Of a DNA stretch of 64,000 nucleotides, positions 24,680 to 34,270 are shown one piece after another. The DNA lies in assembly GCF_002903145.1 (NCBI RefSeq), contig NZ_PPDJ01000001.1, positions 186,001 through 250,000 on the forward strand. The letters are read 5' to 3'. The notes under the pieces are model-generated. The model did no database searches and was not told where the DNA came from. It saw nothing but the letters and a program-made list of their open reading frames with translations. This stretch comes from Halobacteriovorax sp. DA5. GTDB lineage: Bacteria; Bdellovibrionota; Bacteriovoracia; Bacteriovoracales; Bacteriovoracaceae. The first letter of the stretch is position 1, and every line of letters starts with the position of its first letter. Position numbers and translations under genes: made by a program.

Positions 24680-26131
24680 ATGAGTAAACCAGTTCAATAC
24701 AAATTTTCAAAGGTGAGATTAGGAATATTAGGTCTATCTTCTGTCTCAATTTTAGTCATTGCTTATATGCTAAGTGGTGTATCGAATAGTTATAAACTGG
24801 TCTCAACAATTCAAAACGGAATTCAAATTTGTAGTACAAGAGTTCAGCAAACCTACACTGCTGCAGTTGCAGGGGATATGAATTCAACATATTTAGATAG
24901 TAACTTTACGGCGCAAACAGGAGAATGCTTTGCTCAAGTCTCTGACCTAATGACTGAGTATGGAAAATTCTCTTCAGCAATTGTTAAAAAATTTAATACA
25001 GTAAGTTCAAATGTTCACTGGTTTCATGAGAGTCTTAGAAGTACAGGGAAGGGATTTTCTGTAACTGACAAGAATTTCTCTAGCAATATCGACGAAAAGT
25101 TCTCTCAGTTTGAAGATGCTGCAGATGCTGGCTCAATTCTTATTGAAAATCACTTCGAAACGATTTCAAGTTCACTTTCAAATATTAAAATCTCTCTTGC
25201 TCTTGTTGCAGGAGTGTTCTTATTTACTTTTGCATGGGAATTAATTTTCAAGAAGATTGTTATGCAAAGAAGAAAAGAACTTGAAGATGAGGCGTTAAGT
25301 CTTCTTATGCTTAATCAAGAAGATAACTTCGATGAGATTGAAAGCGTTATCATTAATGCACTTGAGCTTAATGAGATGAAGCATTGCTCAAAGCTTTACT
25401 CTGCACAAAAGCAAAACTTCAGAAAAGAGAAGAGAAAAGCGACGATCTCTTCTAATGAAAATAAAACTTTCGGAATGGTTCTTTCTAATGATGATCAAGA
25501 TGCAAAACAAGTTGCGGATCAAATTTGGTCTATGAGTGAATCAAATGAAAGTAGTGAAAATGAAACTAATGTACCAATGGTACAAAGTTGTGAGATTTCT
25601 TCGGTAAACCGCTTTATTGCTTGTAAAGTACAAGATCAGTACAAAGAGCAGGGGATCGAATTTAAAATTGATACTAATGAAAAAGAAATCATCGGTGAGA
25701 GAGAAACGATTGAGCAAATTCAATATAATATTCTCTTAGATGCAGCTAAGAACTCAATTAATGCTGATGAAGATAAGAGAACGATTGAAGTTCAAGGTAA
25801 GACACTTGGAGCAATCTACTATCTAAGTATTTCTTCGTACGGTGAGAGTAAGAATTCAACTGAACTTGAAACTTCAGTTCAAATCGTAAGAGAGCTTTTA
25901 AAAGACATTTCGGGACGTCTAGAGCTTGCAAACCTTTACAATGACGATCTACAACCAGTTGGACGTAAGTACAAGATAATCTTTAAAACAAAAGATGTTG
26001 TTACTGCTGCTCCAGTAGCTGAAGTAGAAAGTGCTGATAAAGTGACTGAAGAGGTGAAGGAAGATACTTCTAAGAAAGTTACTCGTATTGAAAAAGGTAC
26101 TAAGCGCGAGATTATGCAAAGACTAATGTAA
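24680..26131 (+). CDS. Two-helix membrane sensor with degenerate histidine-kinase-type ATPase domain
   Basis: One transmembrane helix near residues 13-31, a periplasmic domain of about 140 residues, a second helix near 173-193 (LVAGVFLFTFAWELIF), then a cytoplasmic part. Residues about 345-455 have the order of a HATPase fold: ILLDAAKNSINAD looks like an N-box in which the Asn is lost or shifted, and IVRELLKDISGRLEL matches the last helix. The glycine-rich G boxes and the phosphorylated histidine are not visible, so it is probably not an active kinase. AAGGAC supports ATG 24680 over GTG 24629. The tail is Lys/Glu/Val-rich and probably unstructured. Confidence 0.5.
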   Translation: MSKPVQYKFSKVRLGILGLSSVSILVIAYMLSGVSNSYKLVSTIQNGIQICSTRVQQTYTAAVAGDMNSTYLDSNFTAQTGECFAQVSDLMTEYGKFSSAIVKKFNTVSSNVHWFHESLRSTGKGFSVTDKNFSSNIDEKFSQFEDAADAGSILIENHFETISSSLSNIKISLALVAGVFLFTFAWELIFKKIVMQRRKELEDEALSLLMLNQEDNFDEIESVIINALELNEMKHCSKLYSAQKQNFRKEKRKATISSNENKTFGMVLSNDDQDAKQVADQIWSMSESNESSENETNVPMVQSCEISSVNRFIACKVQDQYKEQGIEFKIDTNEKEIIGERETIEQIQYNILLDAAKNSINADEDKRTIEVQGKTLGAIYYLSISSYGESKNSTELETSVQIVRELLKDISGRLELANLYNDDLQPVGRKYKIIFKTKDVVTAAPVAEVESADKVTEEVKEDTSKKVTRIEKGTKREIMQRLM

Positions 26132-27760
26132 TTAGAATTCGCGTTTTTTTAGCTTTTTAATATCTACTAAATTTCCAATTTCATTCAACAGGCTTTGATA
26201 GTTTTCATTTGAGTAATCATCTGATGCTACAAGCCTGTATACATCTTTATACTCAACTCGATTAGCAGCGAAGAAGTAGTCAAAAATAATATCTGCAAGC
26301 ATGTGTGATACTTTACGTGAAGCTTTATGAAGCTGGTAGAGATTTAGTCCTTTTAGTTCTTCATTAACATTAGCTCGTTTATTACAAAGCTTTAAACATG
26401 CTTTAAAGACCATCTTATCAGTCTTCTTAAGTTGTTTATTATTACGTGCCATGTATTGAAAGTCTTTATACATATTACACTTTCGATAGGGGTTAAAAAG
26501 CTTCGAACAGAAGTAAGCACTAATATAATTATGAATAAGATAAACAAATAAATTCGTACGATCTCTCTTATTAAAGAAGTCAACAATCTCTTTTTCCGGA
26601 ATCTTTAACTTTGATTGATGAATATGAATCCCTGCTAGGTACGAGATGCGATTAATTGAATAACTTGAACAGTAATAAGCTTTCTTACATGGAAGTTTAA
26701 ACGTCTTACCATGTTCGATGAGCTTATTGTAAAAACTAATGGCCTTCTTTGACTTTAGTTTATTGATTGTTGTTTTTACTTTTTTTAGGTTTTGCTGATC
26801 AAAGATTCTAAAGTCTTCAATCTCACCAATTGGTATATCAAGATTAAGGGTATTATTAATTTCATGACAAAAGTAAGCAAAGTTATCCAAGATATTGTCT
26901 GAAAACTTAAGTGCACCTGTCTCTATAATATACTCGTGAATGTCAAAGTCAGGATCATCAGCTAAGTGCTCATACCAGTAAATTTGAGATTCATACTTTA
27001 ACCAAGGAGGAGAGTTTACCAGAACAAATTCTCTCATATTGTACTTAACAATTTGATCAGATCTTAGCTTATTGGTTTTAACTAAATTCCAGTAAACTTC
27101 ATCAGTATTTTGATGAATGATTGTTTGAACAATATCCTTATTTGCCAGATCAAAAACTTTTTGTGGCAGTTTATTTGGAACAATGTGAAGTTCTCCAAAT
27201 AAAATAAGTAACTTTTGTTCTGGGTTTTCTTTATGATAAGTCGCAATTTTCTTTGCGGCCTTCTTGTCTCTTTGCTCCAGGTTTCCCTTAGTATTAAGAG
27301 CAATTATTGAAATATTGTGATCCTTAGCAAGATCAAAGAAGATCTTATAAAAGGTCCAAGGGAAGCGCCATGAATTCTTATAGTTGATTGATTCTAGAAA
27401 TTCGAGCTCGGTAATGGCCCCTTTAAGATATGAATCAATGTAGAATTGATGATTGATATGAATGAATTCTACACCAATTGAAAATTGATAATCACTCTTT
27501 GCTAGGATGCGAATGATACGTTCGAGGTTTCTCGTACTCTGGTCAAAAGTATGGAAGTCTCCAAGGTAGATGATATCAGAGGTATCAATTGAATCATAAA
27601 GTTGACTGACGCTTGAAGTTTGAAAGTCTCGGCGAGCGTAGCGCTGTTGATCTTGACGATATTTTTTTAGTAAAGCTGATGGCTCTCCTTCAAGAGAGTT
27701 GGCCTTATTTTTAAAATAGCGGTAGATACTCCAGTGAGTCTCATCGACTTTCAATTGCAT
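26132..27760 (-). CDS. ChaN/Tiki-superfamily protein with long C-terminal extension
   Basis: Residues about 50-230 resemble ChaN (haem-binding lipoprotein fold): DIIYLGDFHTFDQS gives the conserved GD/ExH at the start of the fold and LLILFGELHIVP a second GExH. ChaN proteins are usually exported; here no signal peptide is seen, and the sequence is very basic. The remaining 300 residues are Lys/Tyr/Asn-rich and unknown. The 942-residue gene ends 15 bases upstream, suggesting one transcript. Metalloprotease-like activity has been described for the Tiki relatives, but cannot be inferred here. Confidence 0.6.
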   Translation of the reverse strand: MQLKVDETHWSIYRYFKNKANSLEGEPSALLKKYRQDQQRYARRDFQTSSVSQLYDSIDTSDIIYLGDFHTFDQSTRNLERIIRILAKSDYQFSIGVEFIHINHQFYIDSYLKGAITELEFLESINYKNSWRFPWTFYKIFFDLAKDHNISIIALNTKGNLEQRDKKAAKKIATYHKENPEQKLLILFGELHIVPNKLPQKVFDLANKDIVQTIIHQNTDEVYWNLVKTNKLRSDQIVKYNMREFVLVNSPPWLKYESQIYWYEHLADDPDFDIHEYIIETGALKFSDNILDNFAYFCHEINNTLNLDIPIGEIEDFRIFDQQNLKKVKTTINKLKSKKAISFYNKLIEHGKTFKLPCKKAYYCSSYSINRISYLAGIHIHQSKLKIPEKEIVDFFNKRDRTNLFVYLIHNYISAYFCSKLFNPYRKCNMYKDFQYMARNNKQLKKTDKMVFKACLKLCNKRANVNEELKGLNLYQLHKASRKVSHMLADIIFDYFFAANRVEYKDVYRLVASDDYSNENYQSLLNEIGNLVDIKKLKKREF

Positions 27761-27775
27761 AAGTCTATGATATCA

Positions 27776-30604
27776 CTAATTATTTATTTGACCAATAATG
27801 ATATTGTTTAGAGTGTTATTAATTAGTGCAAACGTTTCATTCACGTTATGTGCTACCTGATCTTGCTCAGCAAGTAGAGAGTTAAGCTCTTTAGCAGCAG
27901 GAACTTCAAGAGATTGAACGATAGTTGAAATAGGAGTTCCAACTGCACTTGTCAGAATGAACTGGATGAATTGAAGTAATTGTAATTCACCATGTAGGTT
28001 AAGAACTTCTCTATCATTTGAAATAAGTCTAAGCTTTGTTGTGTGTTCAGACTTTTCAAAGATTGCACTTGTTAGTGGAAGGTGAATATCATTTCTCTCA
28101 GTGATAAGTGTTTCAAGATAAATATCTTGGTTGTTTGGATAGATAGGTGTCTTTGGCAGACCAACAATCTTTCCAATGAGTGCACTTGAAGAGTAATCAT
28201 ACTTCATTTGAACCTTTCCACTATTTACCTGATCACGGTAATTACCAATGATAATTTTTAGGTGAGAAAGGATACAACTTGTATGCCATGGCCAGCGCTT
28301 AGCAAGTAAGTTGATAGTATCGATCTTAGAAGCAAGTTTTTGCGTGTACATGCAAAAATCCGTTGTCTGGACATCTTCTTTCGAAAGAGTGATATCTTGT
28401 AGAGACTCAATATGGTGTGAAGGTAAGAATTCCGTCTTCTCAAGGAATTTTGGAATTAACATGGCATTTAGTTTTGCCTTCGTTTTCTTCAGTCCACCAT
28501 TAAAAGTAAGCTGAGTAATCTGCTTACCAATTGTCGTCTTAAAGAACTCTCTAAATAGATTGATATTTAGATTTGAGATCTTTGGTAGTAATCCAAAGTA
28601 TTGGAAGTAAGCGTTACCATACTCCTCAATCTTCGCCTTAAGTGAATCAATTGTCGTCAGCTCAAGCTTAATATCGTTCTCATTAGTGAAGTCCACAATC
28701 AGAAGATATGGATATCTCTCTTGAGGGTTAAGGTTGAAGCCTAGTAGGTCGTAGTTGTCATCTTCACGGTAATTTGAAAGAGACTCAACACTAAAGAATT
28801 GATCAAATGGGATACAACTCTTTGTTAGGTTTCTAAAATATTGTGGGTGAGTGATCTTATCACTTTCACTGTTGTTACTTAGAAGCTTTCCGTTAAGGAT
28901 AGCATCTTGGTGAAACTCAAATGATAATCCACACTTTGTTTCATTTGAAAAAAGTGGAGCATCAATGGCCTTCTTATTTGCAAATAGCTTATCAATTTCT
29001 TCAACGAAGAAATCAAATTTCGAAAAGTGAGTCAGATCACCATTCATATTTACAGAAAGACACGACTCCTTAAGAAGAGTTGAGTTAACATCTGGGTTAC
29101 CAAAAATATCTAATTTATTTTCTACCACACGCTTCGAGAAGATATAGAAGTAGCGTGGGATTTCACCCTTACCTTTAAGGCCTTCAAGATTAAAGCGCAT
29201 CAGTAGTTTGTACTGCTTAAATAGTGCTTCGTTCTTTGCTGCATGAGAAGGAACAAAGAGCTTCTGATTAGAGAAGACATACATATAACCACTATTAGAT
29301 AGATGCTCCCCATTTTGCATTATATTTGTAATGAGGTAGTGGTGTGGGTTCTTCTTAGGAATATTTACTAAGTTAACCAGAATTCTATCGTAGATACTTT
29401 GCTGTACCTCTGTAGCATCAAGCAGGGCAAATTGACCGCTGGCCGTAATTCTCGATTTATTCGACTTCTGCTTAAAAAGAGAAACGATTAAAGAGATAGG
29501 GTCTTTATTCTGTCTTGGAGCTAGATATACTAAGAAAGTCATGAATTGAATTTCTTGGAATATCTTTAAGTATTGTCCGTTAACATAATTATCACCTCTA
29601 AACTCTGGGCAGATAATTTCTTGCCAAGCCTCTGTTGAATTATTCTCTTGAGCAATCCAGTGAGAGATCGTTAGTGAGTTTAGAAAGTTACCTGTAAATA
29701 GGGTACTTAAACATTGTGGTTGAGTATTAAAATTGAAATACCCACCATGATTTTCAATCCACTTTGGAAAGTTGATTAAAAGATTATTAGTCATTAGTCC
29801 AAAGTTACGATTACTGAAAGCATGAGAATACTTATCAGTTTCGTTGTGGAATAAAACTACTGATAACTCATTCGGAATTTCATGATTTAGAACTTTAAAG
29901 AACTCAATAGGGTTAAGGTCTTTAAGGATAGAGCTAAGTTCTAAAATGCTGTCACCAAAATTTTCATTTGGTCTAAACCAGCTGTATTCATTAGTTCCTA
30001 GTGCACGACTCGATAATTCACGTGAGCTTGATACTTTAAAGATCTTACTTAGCGTTGAGTTTGGATTCAAAATCTCATTCTTAGTAAGAGTCTTTGAATA
30101 GAAAGAGCTCAGTTGAGTTAGAAAGCGAACCTTTAAGATATAGACGCTAATAGAACGAAGGCAGTAAACTTTTAAAAAGTCTTGGATACATTCGTAACTT
30201 GGGCCGTTCTTGTCATCAAGTTGTGCCCAAAATTGGTTAAAGTCGCTAACTCCCTCAGGGTGAATACCGTTGTGAGTTGTATATTCAATAAATTCTTGAA
30301 ATAAAGATTGCTTAAGACTGCGGTTGCGGTGCTTGAAAGACTTAACCTGAGTTTTTGCTTCATTGAAAAGTTCAAATACAATTTTTTTGAACTTCATGCT
30401 TCCTTTAGTTAGTAAGCTTTCACCACGCCACTTCGGAATAATGTGGTCACTAACAAGAAATTGTCCGCTTTGAATTGAAGGAACAGGAGTAGGTCCGCTT
30501 GCATTTACTGCATGCTTAGGCTCCTCAAGGCTATCTGCCTCGGTACTAGGACCAGGAATATTGTTAATCAGCCAATTCTTAGCTGAAAACGATGAATCTT
30601 TCAC
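27776..30604 (-). CDS. Large protein of unknown function (942 residues)
   Basis: I do not recognise the family. The start is GTG 30604. The N-terminal 55 residues are Pro/Ser/Gly-rich and probably disordered, and the remainder looks globular: mixed alpha/beta, aromatic-rich, without signal peptide, transmembrane segment, P-loop or repeated domain. Its final 80 residues are helical. The ChaN-like gene follows after 15 bases, so the two are probably made together, and similar lysine/asparagine/phenylalanine-rich composition in both hints at shared function. It appears intact: no frameshift over 2.8 kb. Confidence 0.7.
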   Translation of the reverse strand: MKDSSFSAKNWLINNIPGPSTEADSLEEPKHAVNASGPTPVPSIQSGQFLVSDHIIPKWRGESLLTKGSMKFKKIVFELFNEAKTQVKSFKHRNRSLKQSLFQEFIEYTTHNGIHPEGVSDFNQFWAQLDDKNGPSYECIQDFLKVYCLRSISVYILKVRFLTQLSSFYSKTLTKNEILNPNSTLSKIFKVSSSRELSSRALGTNEYSWFRPNENFGDSILELSSILKDLNPIEFFKVLNHEIPNELSVVLFHNETDKYSHAFSNRNFGLMTNNLLINFPKWIENHGGYFNFNTQPQCLSTLFTGNFLNSLTISHWIAQENNSTEAWQEIICPEFRGDNYVNGQYLKIFQEIQFMTFLVYLAPRQNKDPISLIVSLFKQKSNKSRITASGQFALLDATEVQQSIYDRILVNLVNIPKKNPHHYLITNIMQNGEHLSNSGYMYVFSNQKLFVPSHAAKNEALFKQYKLLMRFNLEGLKGKGEIPRYFYIFSKRVVENKLDIFGNPDVNSTLLKESCLSVNMNGDLTHFSKFDFFVEEIDKLFANKKAIDAPLFSNETKCGLSFEFHQDAILNGKLLSNNSESDKITHPQYFRNLTKSCIPFDQFFSVESLSNYREDDNYDLLGFNLNPQERYPYLLIVDFTNENDIKLELTTIDSLKAKIEEYGNAYFQYFGLLPKISNLNINLFREFFKTTIGKQITQLTFNGGLKKTKAKLNAMLIPKFLEKTEFLPSHHIESLQDITLSKEDVQTTDFCMYTQKLASKIDTINLLAKRWPWHTSCILSHLKIIIGNYRDQVNSGKVQMKYDYSSSALIGKIVGLPKTPIYPNNQDIYLETLITERNDIHLPLTSAIFEKSEHTTKLRLISNDREVLNLHGELQLLQFIQFILTSAVGTPISTIVQSLEVPAAKELNSLLAEQDQVAHNVNETFALINNTLNNIIIGQINN

Positions 30605-30870
30605 TTCGCCTGTTGTTCCGTATAATAATCGACAGTCCTCAAAACTTTAAGATGGTTAACATTCTAAACTATGTAAGGAAAGTCGTGTGTTGCGTCTTTT
30701 AAATTGGTAGTAAAATATAACGATGGCCACTCATATTGTCATGCTTAAAAATAGATATTCTCGACTTAAGCTTTGTAAGTTGCTGATTTTATAACAATGT
30801 TTATTTCTTAAAGTTTCTGTCATCTGTGTCGAAAAGCACAAGTGATATTGGATCAATAGACGGAGTTTAT

Positions 30871-31830
30871 ATGGGTGGAAATAAACCTCAAGATGCAGCA
30901 GCAAAAAGTGTAGAAAGTGGATTTTCTGAGAATGAACTAGATGACATCATGGCAGAATTTGCAAGTCTGGATAAAGAACTGTCAGGACAACTTGATAGCG
31001 CGCCAGTAGCAGAGGTCATCGAAGAAAGCGTTGCAGAATCTGCACCAGTAGAAGAGTTTGCTGTAGAAGTAAACCCGCTAGATGCCCTAGAGGCGCAAGC
31101 TAATCCTCTTGATGAAATGGTTGCGGAATCAAATCCTCTTGATGAAATGGTTGCGGAATCAAATCCTCTTGATGAAATGGTTGCGGAATCAAATCCTCTT
31201 GATGAGATGGTTGCTGAATCAAATCCTCTTGATGAGATGGTTGCTGAGTCAAACCCTCTTGATGAGGTTGTTGCAGAAGTGGAAGAAGTATTCGAAGAAG
31301 GGACAACACAAATCGTTGCTCAAGAAGATATTGAAGAAGCAGTTGCTGGGGATTCATCTCCATCACTCGAAGAAGCATTTACTGAAGGCTTTGATGAAGC
31401 TGAAATGGATGCCATAATGAAAGATCTTGAAGAAATTGACGCAGCATCACCTACGACAACTCTCGAAATGGAAGAAGAGTCGGCAGCGAATGCACAATCA
31501 ACAGTGATAAAAGATGAAGACAATGAAAATATACTTGTGATAAATCAAGCGCCTAAAGAAACTCCTGCGCCTTCTTTCACGCATGTTGCGCCAACAACTA
31601 GCGAAAGTGGTGACGTTACTTTTAGTGCAGCAGGTAATATGAATTTTAATGTAAACTTGACGATCGCTGGGTCGCAAGCAACATTAAGTGTAGTTGATGG
31701 ACGCTTTACTCTGACAATGAATGGTGTAGACGTTTCAATAACTGAAGAAGGCTTTAAGGCATGTATTGAAGGTGGAGCTAATTTTAATATTCCACTTCCT
31801 TCGGCCGAAGAAGCGAAGAAAGTCGCTTAA
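30871..31830 (+). CDS. Acidic repeat protein with NPLDEMVAES repeats
   Basis: The 319-residue protein is very acidic. Five perfect ten-residue repeats NPLDEMVAES (DNA 31102-31251) are flanked by two imperfect units. ELDDIMAEFASLDKE upstream and EAEMDAIMKDLEEID downstream of the repeats are related short helices. The final 75 residues form a beta-rich domain (GDVTFSAAGNMNFNVNL ... TLTMNG). GGAG at 30862-30865 is 5 bases before ATG 30871; GTG 30826 in the same frame has no ribosome site. No secretion signal. I recognise no family; a scaffold or binding role of the repeats is a guess. Confidence 0.7.
   Translation: MGGNKPQDAAAKSVESGFSENELDDIMAEFASLDKELSGQLDSAPVAEVIEESVAESAPVEEFAVEVNPLDALEAQANPLDEMVAESNPLDEMVAESNPLDEMVAESNPLDEMVAESNPLDEMVAESNPLDEVVAEVEEVFEEGTTQIVAQEDIEEAVAGDSSPSLEEAFTEGFDEAEMDAIMKDLEEIDAASPTTTLEMEEESAANAQSTVIKDEDNENILVINQAPKETPAPSFTHVAPTTSESGDVTFSAAGNMNFNVNLTIAGSQATLSVVDGRFTLTMNGVDVSITEEGFKACIEGGANFNIPLPSAEEAKKVA
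31072..31281 (+). repeat. Tandem 30-bp coding repeat (seven units, five perfect in protein)
   Basis: Units of 30 bases start at 31072, 31102, 31132, 31162, 31192, 31222 and 31252. Units 2-4 are identical in DNA; units 5 and 6 differ only at synonymous third positions; units 1 and 7 are diverged. Such an array is prone to copy-number change without shifting the frame. Confidence 0.9.
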
Positions 31831-31866
31831 CATTATTTGATGTTGTTTAAACTAAAAAGGTTATAA

Positions 31867-32448
31867 ATGGCCATAAATATACTTGGTGGGCATGCTAAAG
31901 GGCATGCCCTTTTTGTTCCCCCTGAATCAATTACTCGTCCAACGAGTGTTATGCTTCGACGAAAATTCTTTGATGCTCATCAAGACTTAACGAATTGTCT
32001 GTTTGTGGATTTGTTCGCAGGTAGTGGTGCTATGGGGTTTGAAGCGCTTTCAAGAGGGGCGAAGAAAGTCGTACTTGTTGATGACCATCCAAAAGTTCTT
32101 AATGTCTTAAAAAAGAATAAGATAGAGATTTCTAAAAAAGTAGACACAGAAGATTTATCAATTATTAAGCAAAAAGCTCAAGCTTATCTAAAAACAAGTA
32201 TAAGTTATTTGGAGTCAACATCAGATGAATACGATGAGAGTTTCATCTTCATCGACCCGCCATATGAATTAAAGGATGTCTACTTAGAATGTCTCAAATT
32301 ACTTAAAGAATCTTCATTCTCTGGAGAGATTTGGATTGAATCCGATCGTCAAAAGGGAATCCTTGAAGCAGATTTAAAAAAACATTCTCTTACTTTCTCT
32401 AAAGTCTACAAGCAAGGCACAAGTTATATTGCAAAAATTGCATTGTAA
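31867..32448 (+). CDS. rsmD: 16S rRNA (guanine966-N2)-methyltransferase RsmD
   Basis: Class I SAM methyltransferase acting on G966 of 16S rRNA. FVDLFAGSGAMGFEALSRG (about 46-64) is the SAM-binding motif I, VDDH motif II, and FIDPPYE (about 136-142) the catalytic N-DPPY of N2-guanine methylases. INILGGHAKGHALFVPP at the N-terminus fits RsmD. Coupling with coaD 51 bases downstream is the classic bacterial arrangement. Confidence 0.93.
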   Translation: MAINILGGHAKGHALFVPPESITRPTSVMLRRKFFDAHQDLTNCLFVDLFAGSGAMGFEALSRGAKKVVLVDDHPKVLNVLKKNKIEISKKVDTEDLSIIKQKAQAYLKTSISYLESTSDEYDESFIFIDPPYELKDVYLECLKLLKESSFSGEIWIESDRQKGILEADLKKHSLTFSKVYKQGTSYIAKIAL

Positions 32449-32499
32449 TCCGGTGTCGTATAAAATTGATTTAAATTTATAATAGGAATTAGGTACTCA

Positions 32500-32979
32500 A
32501 TGAAAAGAGCAATTTACCCAGGAACGTTTGACCCATTCACAAATGGCCACAAGGATATTTTAATGAGGTCACTAACAGTCTTTGATGAGGTGATTATACT
32601 TGTTGCCCACAATCGCAATAAGAAACCTCTTTTCACAGCTGAAGAGCGAGTTGAGATGTTAAATGAAACATTTAAAGATGAGCCTCGTATTAAAGCAGAT
32701 AAGTGGGAAGGACTAATTGTCGATTATGCAAAAGCAAACGACATTGGCTCAATTATTAGAGGACTTAGACCTACAGGGGATTTCGAAGCAGAGTTTCAGA
32801 TGGCCTCAATGAATAAGAGACTATACCCAGAAATTGAAACAGTTTTCTTTATTACTGAAAGAGATAACTACTATGTTTCAAGCTCGCTTGTTAAAGAAAT
32901 TCATAAGCATGGAAAAGTAATTAAGGAATTCGTTCCAGATACAATTTATAACTGGATTGCTAAAAAAGGGAAGATCTAA
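32500..32979 (+). CDS. coaD: Phosphopantetheine adenylyltransferase CoaD
   Basis: Fourth step of coenzyme A synthesis: transfers AMP to 4-phosphopantetheine. The nucleotidyltransferase motif YPGTFDPFTNGHKDI (T/HxGH: TNGH, residues 14-17) and the C-terminal YYVSSSLVKEI with the SSS signature are complete at the usual 159 residues. It starts 51 bases after rsmD and its stop overlaps the next start by one base. Confidence 0.96.
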   Translation: MKRAIYPGTFDPFTNGHKDILMRSLTVFDEVIILVAHNRNKKPLFTAEERVEMLNETFKDEPRIKADKWEGLIVDYAKANDIGSIIRGLRPTGDFEAEFQMASMNKRLYPEIETVFFITERDNYYVSSSLVKEIHKHGKVIKEFVPDTIYNWIAKKGKI

Positions 32980-34205
32980 TGAATGTTTCGAAGCGTTCAC
33001 AAGAAATTAATGAGAGTATTACTTTAAAGCTTAATGCCAAAGCAGTAGCTATGGCACAAGAAGGTAAGAAAGTTTACAACCTTACAGCAGGACAACTACC
33101 TTATCGACCACCAAGGGAGTTAGTCGAATCAATAAGGGGAGAGTTAGACTTTCTAAAAAGTTTTCAATACAGCCCAGTTGCAGGCGATAGTGAGTTACTA
33201 GAAAAAATTATCGAATATGTTGAAACTTCTCGAGGCATTAGCTTTGATGAGTTTGACCATAATTTCAAGGCCGTTGTAGGTAATGGTGGAAAGCATGTTC
33301 TTGCAAATATTTTTGCAAGTATTGTTGATCCAGGTGATGAAGTAATAGTTTTTGCTCCATACTGGATTTCATATCCACAAATGATCTCTCTTAATGGTGG
33401 TGTCTTAAAAGAAGTTAAGGCTTCCGTTTTTAATGCGTTTGAACCAGACCTAGAGGAATTAAAAGAATTGATTAGTGATAAAACGAAAGCAATTGTTTTA
33501 AATAGCCCAAATAATCCATCGGGGATTTTCTATAATGAAAAGTGGATGAAGCAATTTGCTGAAATTGTGAAGCCATATGAAAATACTTTTATTATTTCTG
33601 ATGAAATATATTACGAATTAAATTATTACGACCCAAAACCAACATATTATTATCAATATGATCGTGAGTTATTGTCACGTACAATCATTGTCGATGGTAT
33701 TTCAAAAAGTCTTGCAGCAACTGGCCTAAGACTTGGCTACTGTATTGCACACGAAGATGTGATTGATGCTGTTAAAAAGATTCAAGGCCATACAGCTTCA
33801 GGTTCTTGTTCATTAATTCAGCGTGCGCTACTTCGCTATAATATGAATCATGTTGATGAGTATCTAACTCCAGTTAAAAAACACTTACGTGAGAATGCTC
33901 TTATATTAAGAGAAGTTCTAAGAGAATATAAGTTAGAAAAGTGCTGGTATCAGGTAACGTCAGCTTTTTATTTTCTCTTTGATTTCTCAAGCGCTCCTGT
34001 CATTGGCCGATTTAAAAAATCGGATACTGATCTGTCGGATTACTCTGTTGAGATTTGCGAACAAGTTCTTGAGCAAAAAGGTGTGGCAATGGTCCCTAGT
34101 GGGGATTTTGGTCTTCCAAATTGTGCCAGAATTTCTCTTGTTCTACCAAAAGATGATTTTAAAGACGCAATTGTTAGTGTCGCCGAGTATTTAACTCAGG
34201 AATAA
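32979..34205 (+). CDS. PLP-dependent class I/II aminotransferase (aspartate aminotransferase family)
   Basis: A fold-type I aminotransferase. The PLP lysine lies in DGISKSLAATGLRLGY (about residue 248), with NSPNNPSG (about 173-180) binding the cofactor and DEIYYEL following. A C-terminal arginine in NCARISL (about 383) would bind the substrate carboxylate. It most resembles the Ib-type aspartate aminotransferases; exact amino-acid specificity is uncertain. The start ATG shares one base with the coaD stop (TAATG), so translation is probably coupled. Confidence 0.85.
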   Translation: MNVSKRSQEINESITLKLNAKAVAMAQEGKKVYNLTAGQLPYRPPRELVESIRGELDFLKSFQYSPVAGDSELLEKIIEYVETSRGISFDEFDHNFKAVVGNGGKHVLANIFASIVDPGDEVIVFAPYWISYPQMISLNGGVLKEVKASVFNAFEPDLEELKELISDKTKAIVLNSPNNPSGIFYNEKWMKQFAEIVKPYENTFIISDEIYYELNYYDPKPTYYYQYDRELLSRTIIVDGISKSLAATGLRLGYCIAHEDVIDAVKKIQGHTASGSCSLIQRALLRYNMNHVDEYLTPVKKHLRENALILREVLREYKLEKCWYQVTSAFYFLFDFSSAPVIGRFKKSDTDLSDYSVEICEQVLEQKGVAMVPSGDFGLPNCARISLVLPKDDFKDAIVSVAEYLTQE

Positions 34206-34270
34206 GCTATTTAAGATTGGTATCTCATTCCCACTATGAATTAAAGGTTAAGTTAAGAGATAATTAAGCT

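Noticed and set aside
31102..31251. Regular 30-bp repeats, like a CRISPR array
   Set aside because: Units are directly adjacent with no spacers and stay in one reading frame as a ten-residue protein repeat.
31100..31417. Open frames on both strands across the NPLD repeats
   Set aside because: They exist only because a 30-bp repeat keeps all frames open; no ribosome sites, low-complexity products.
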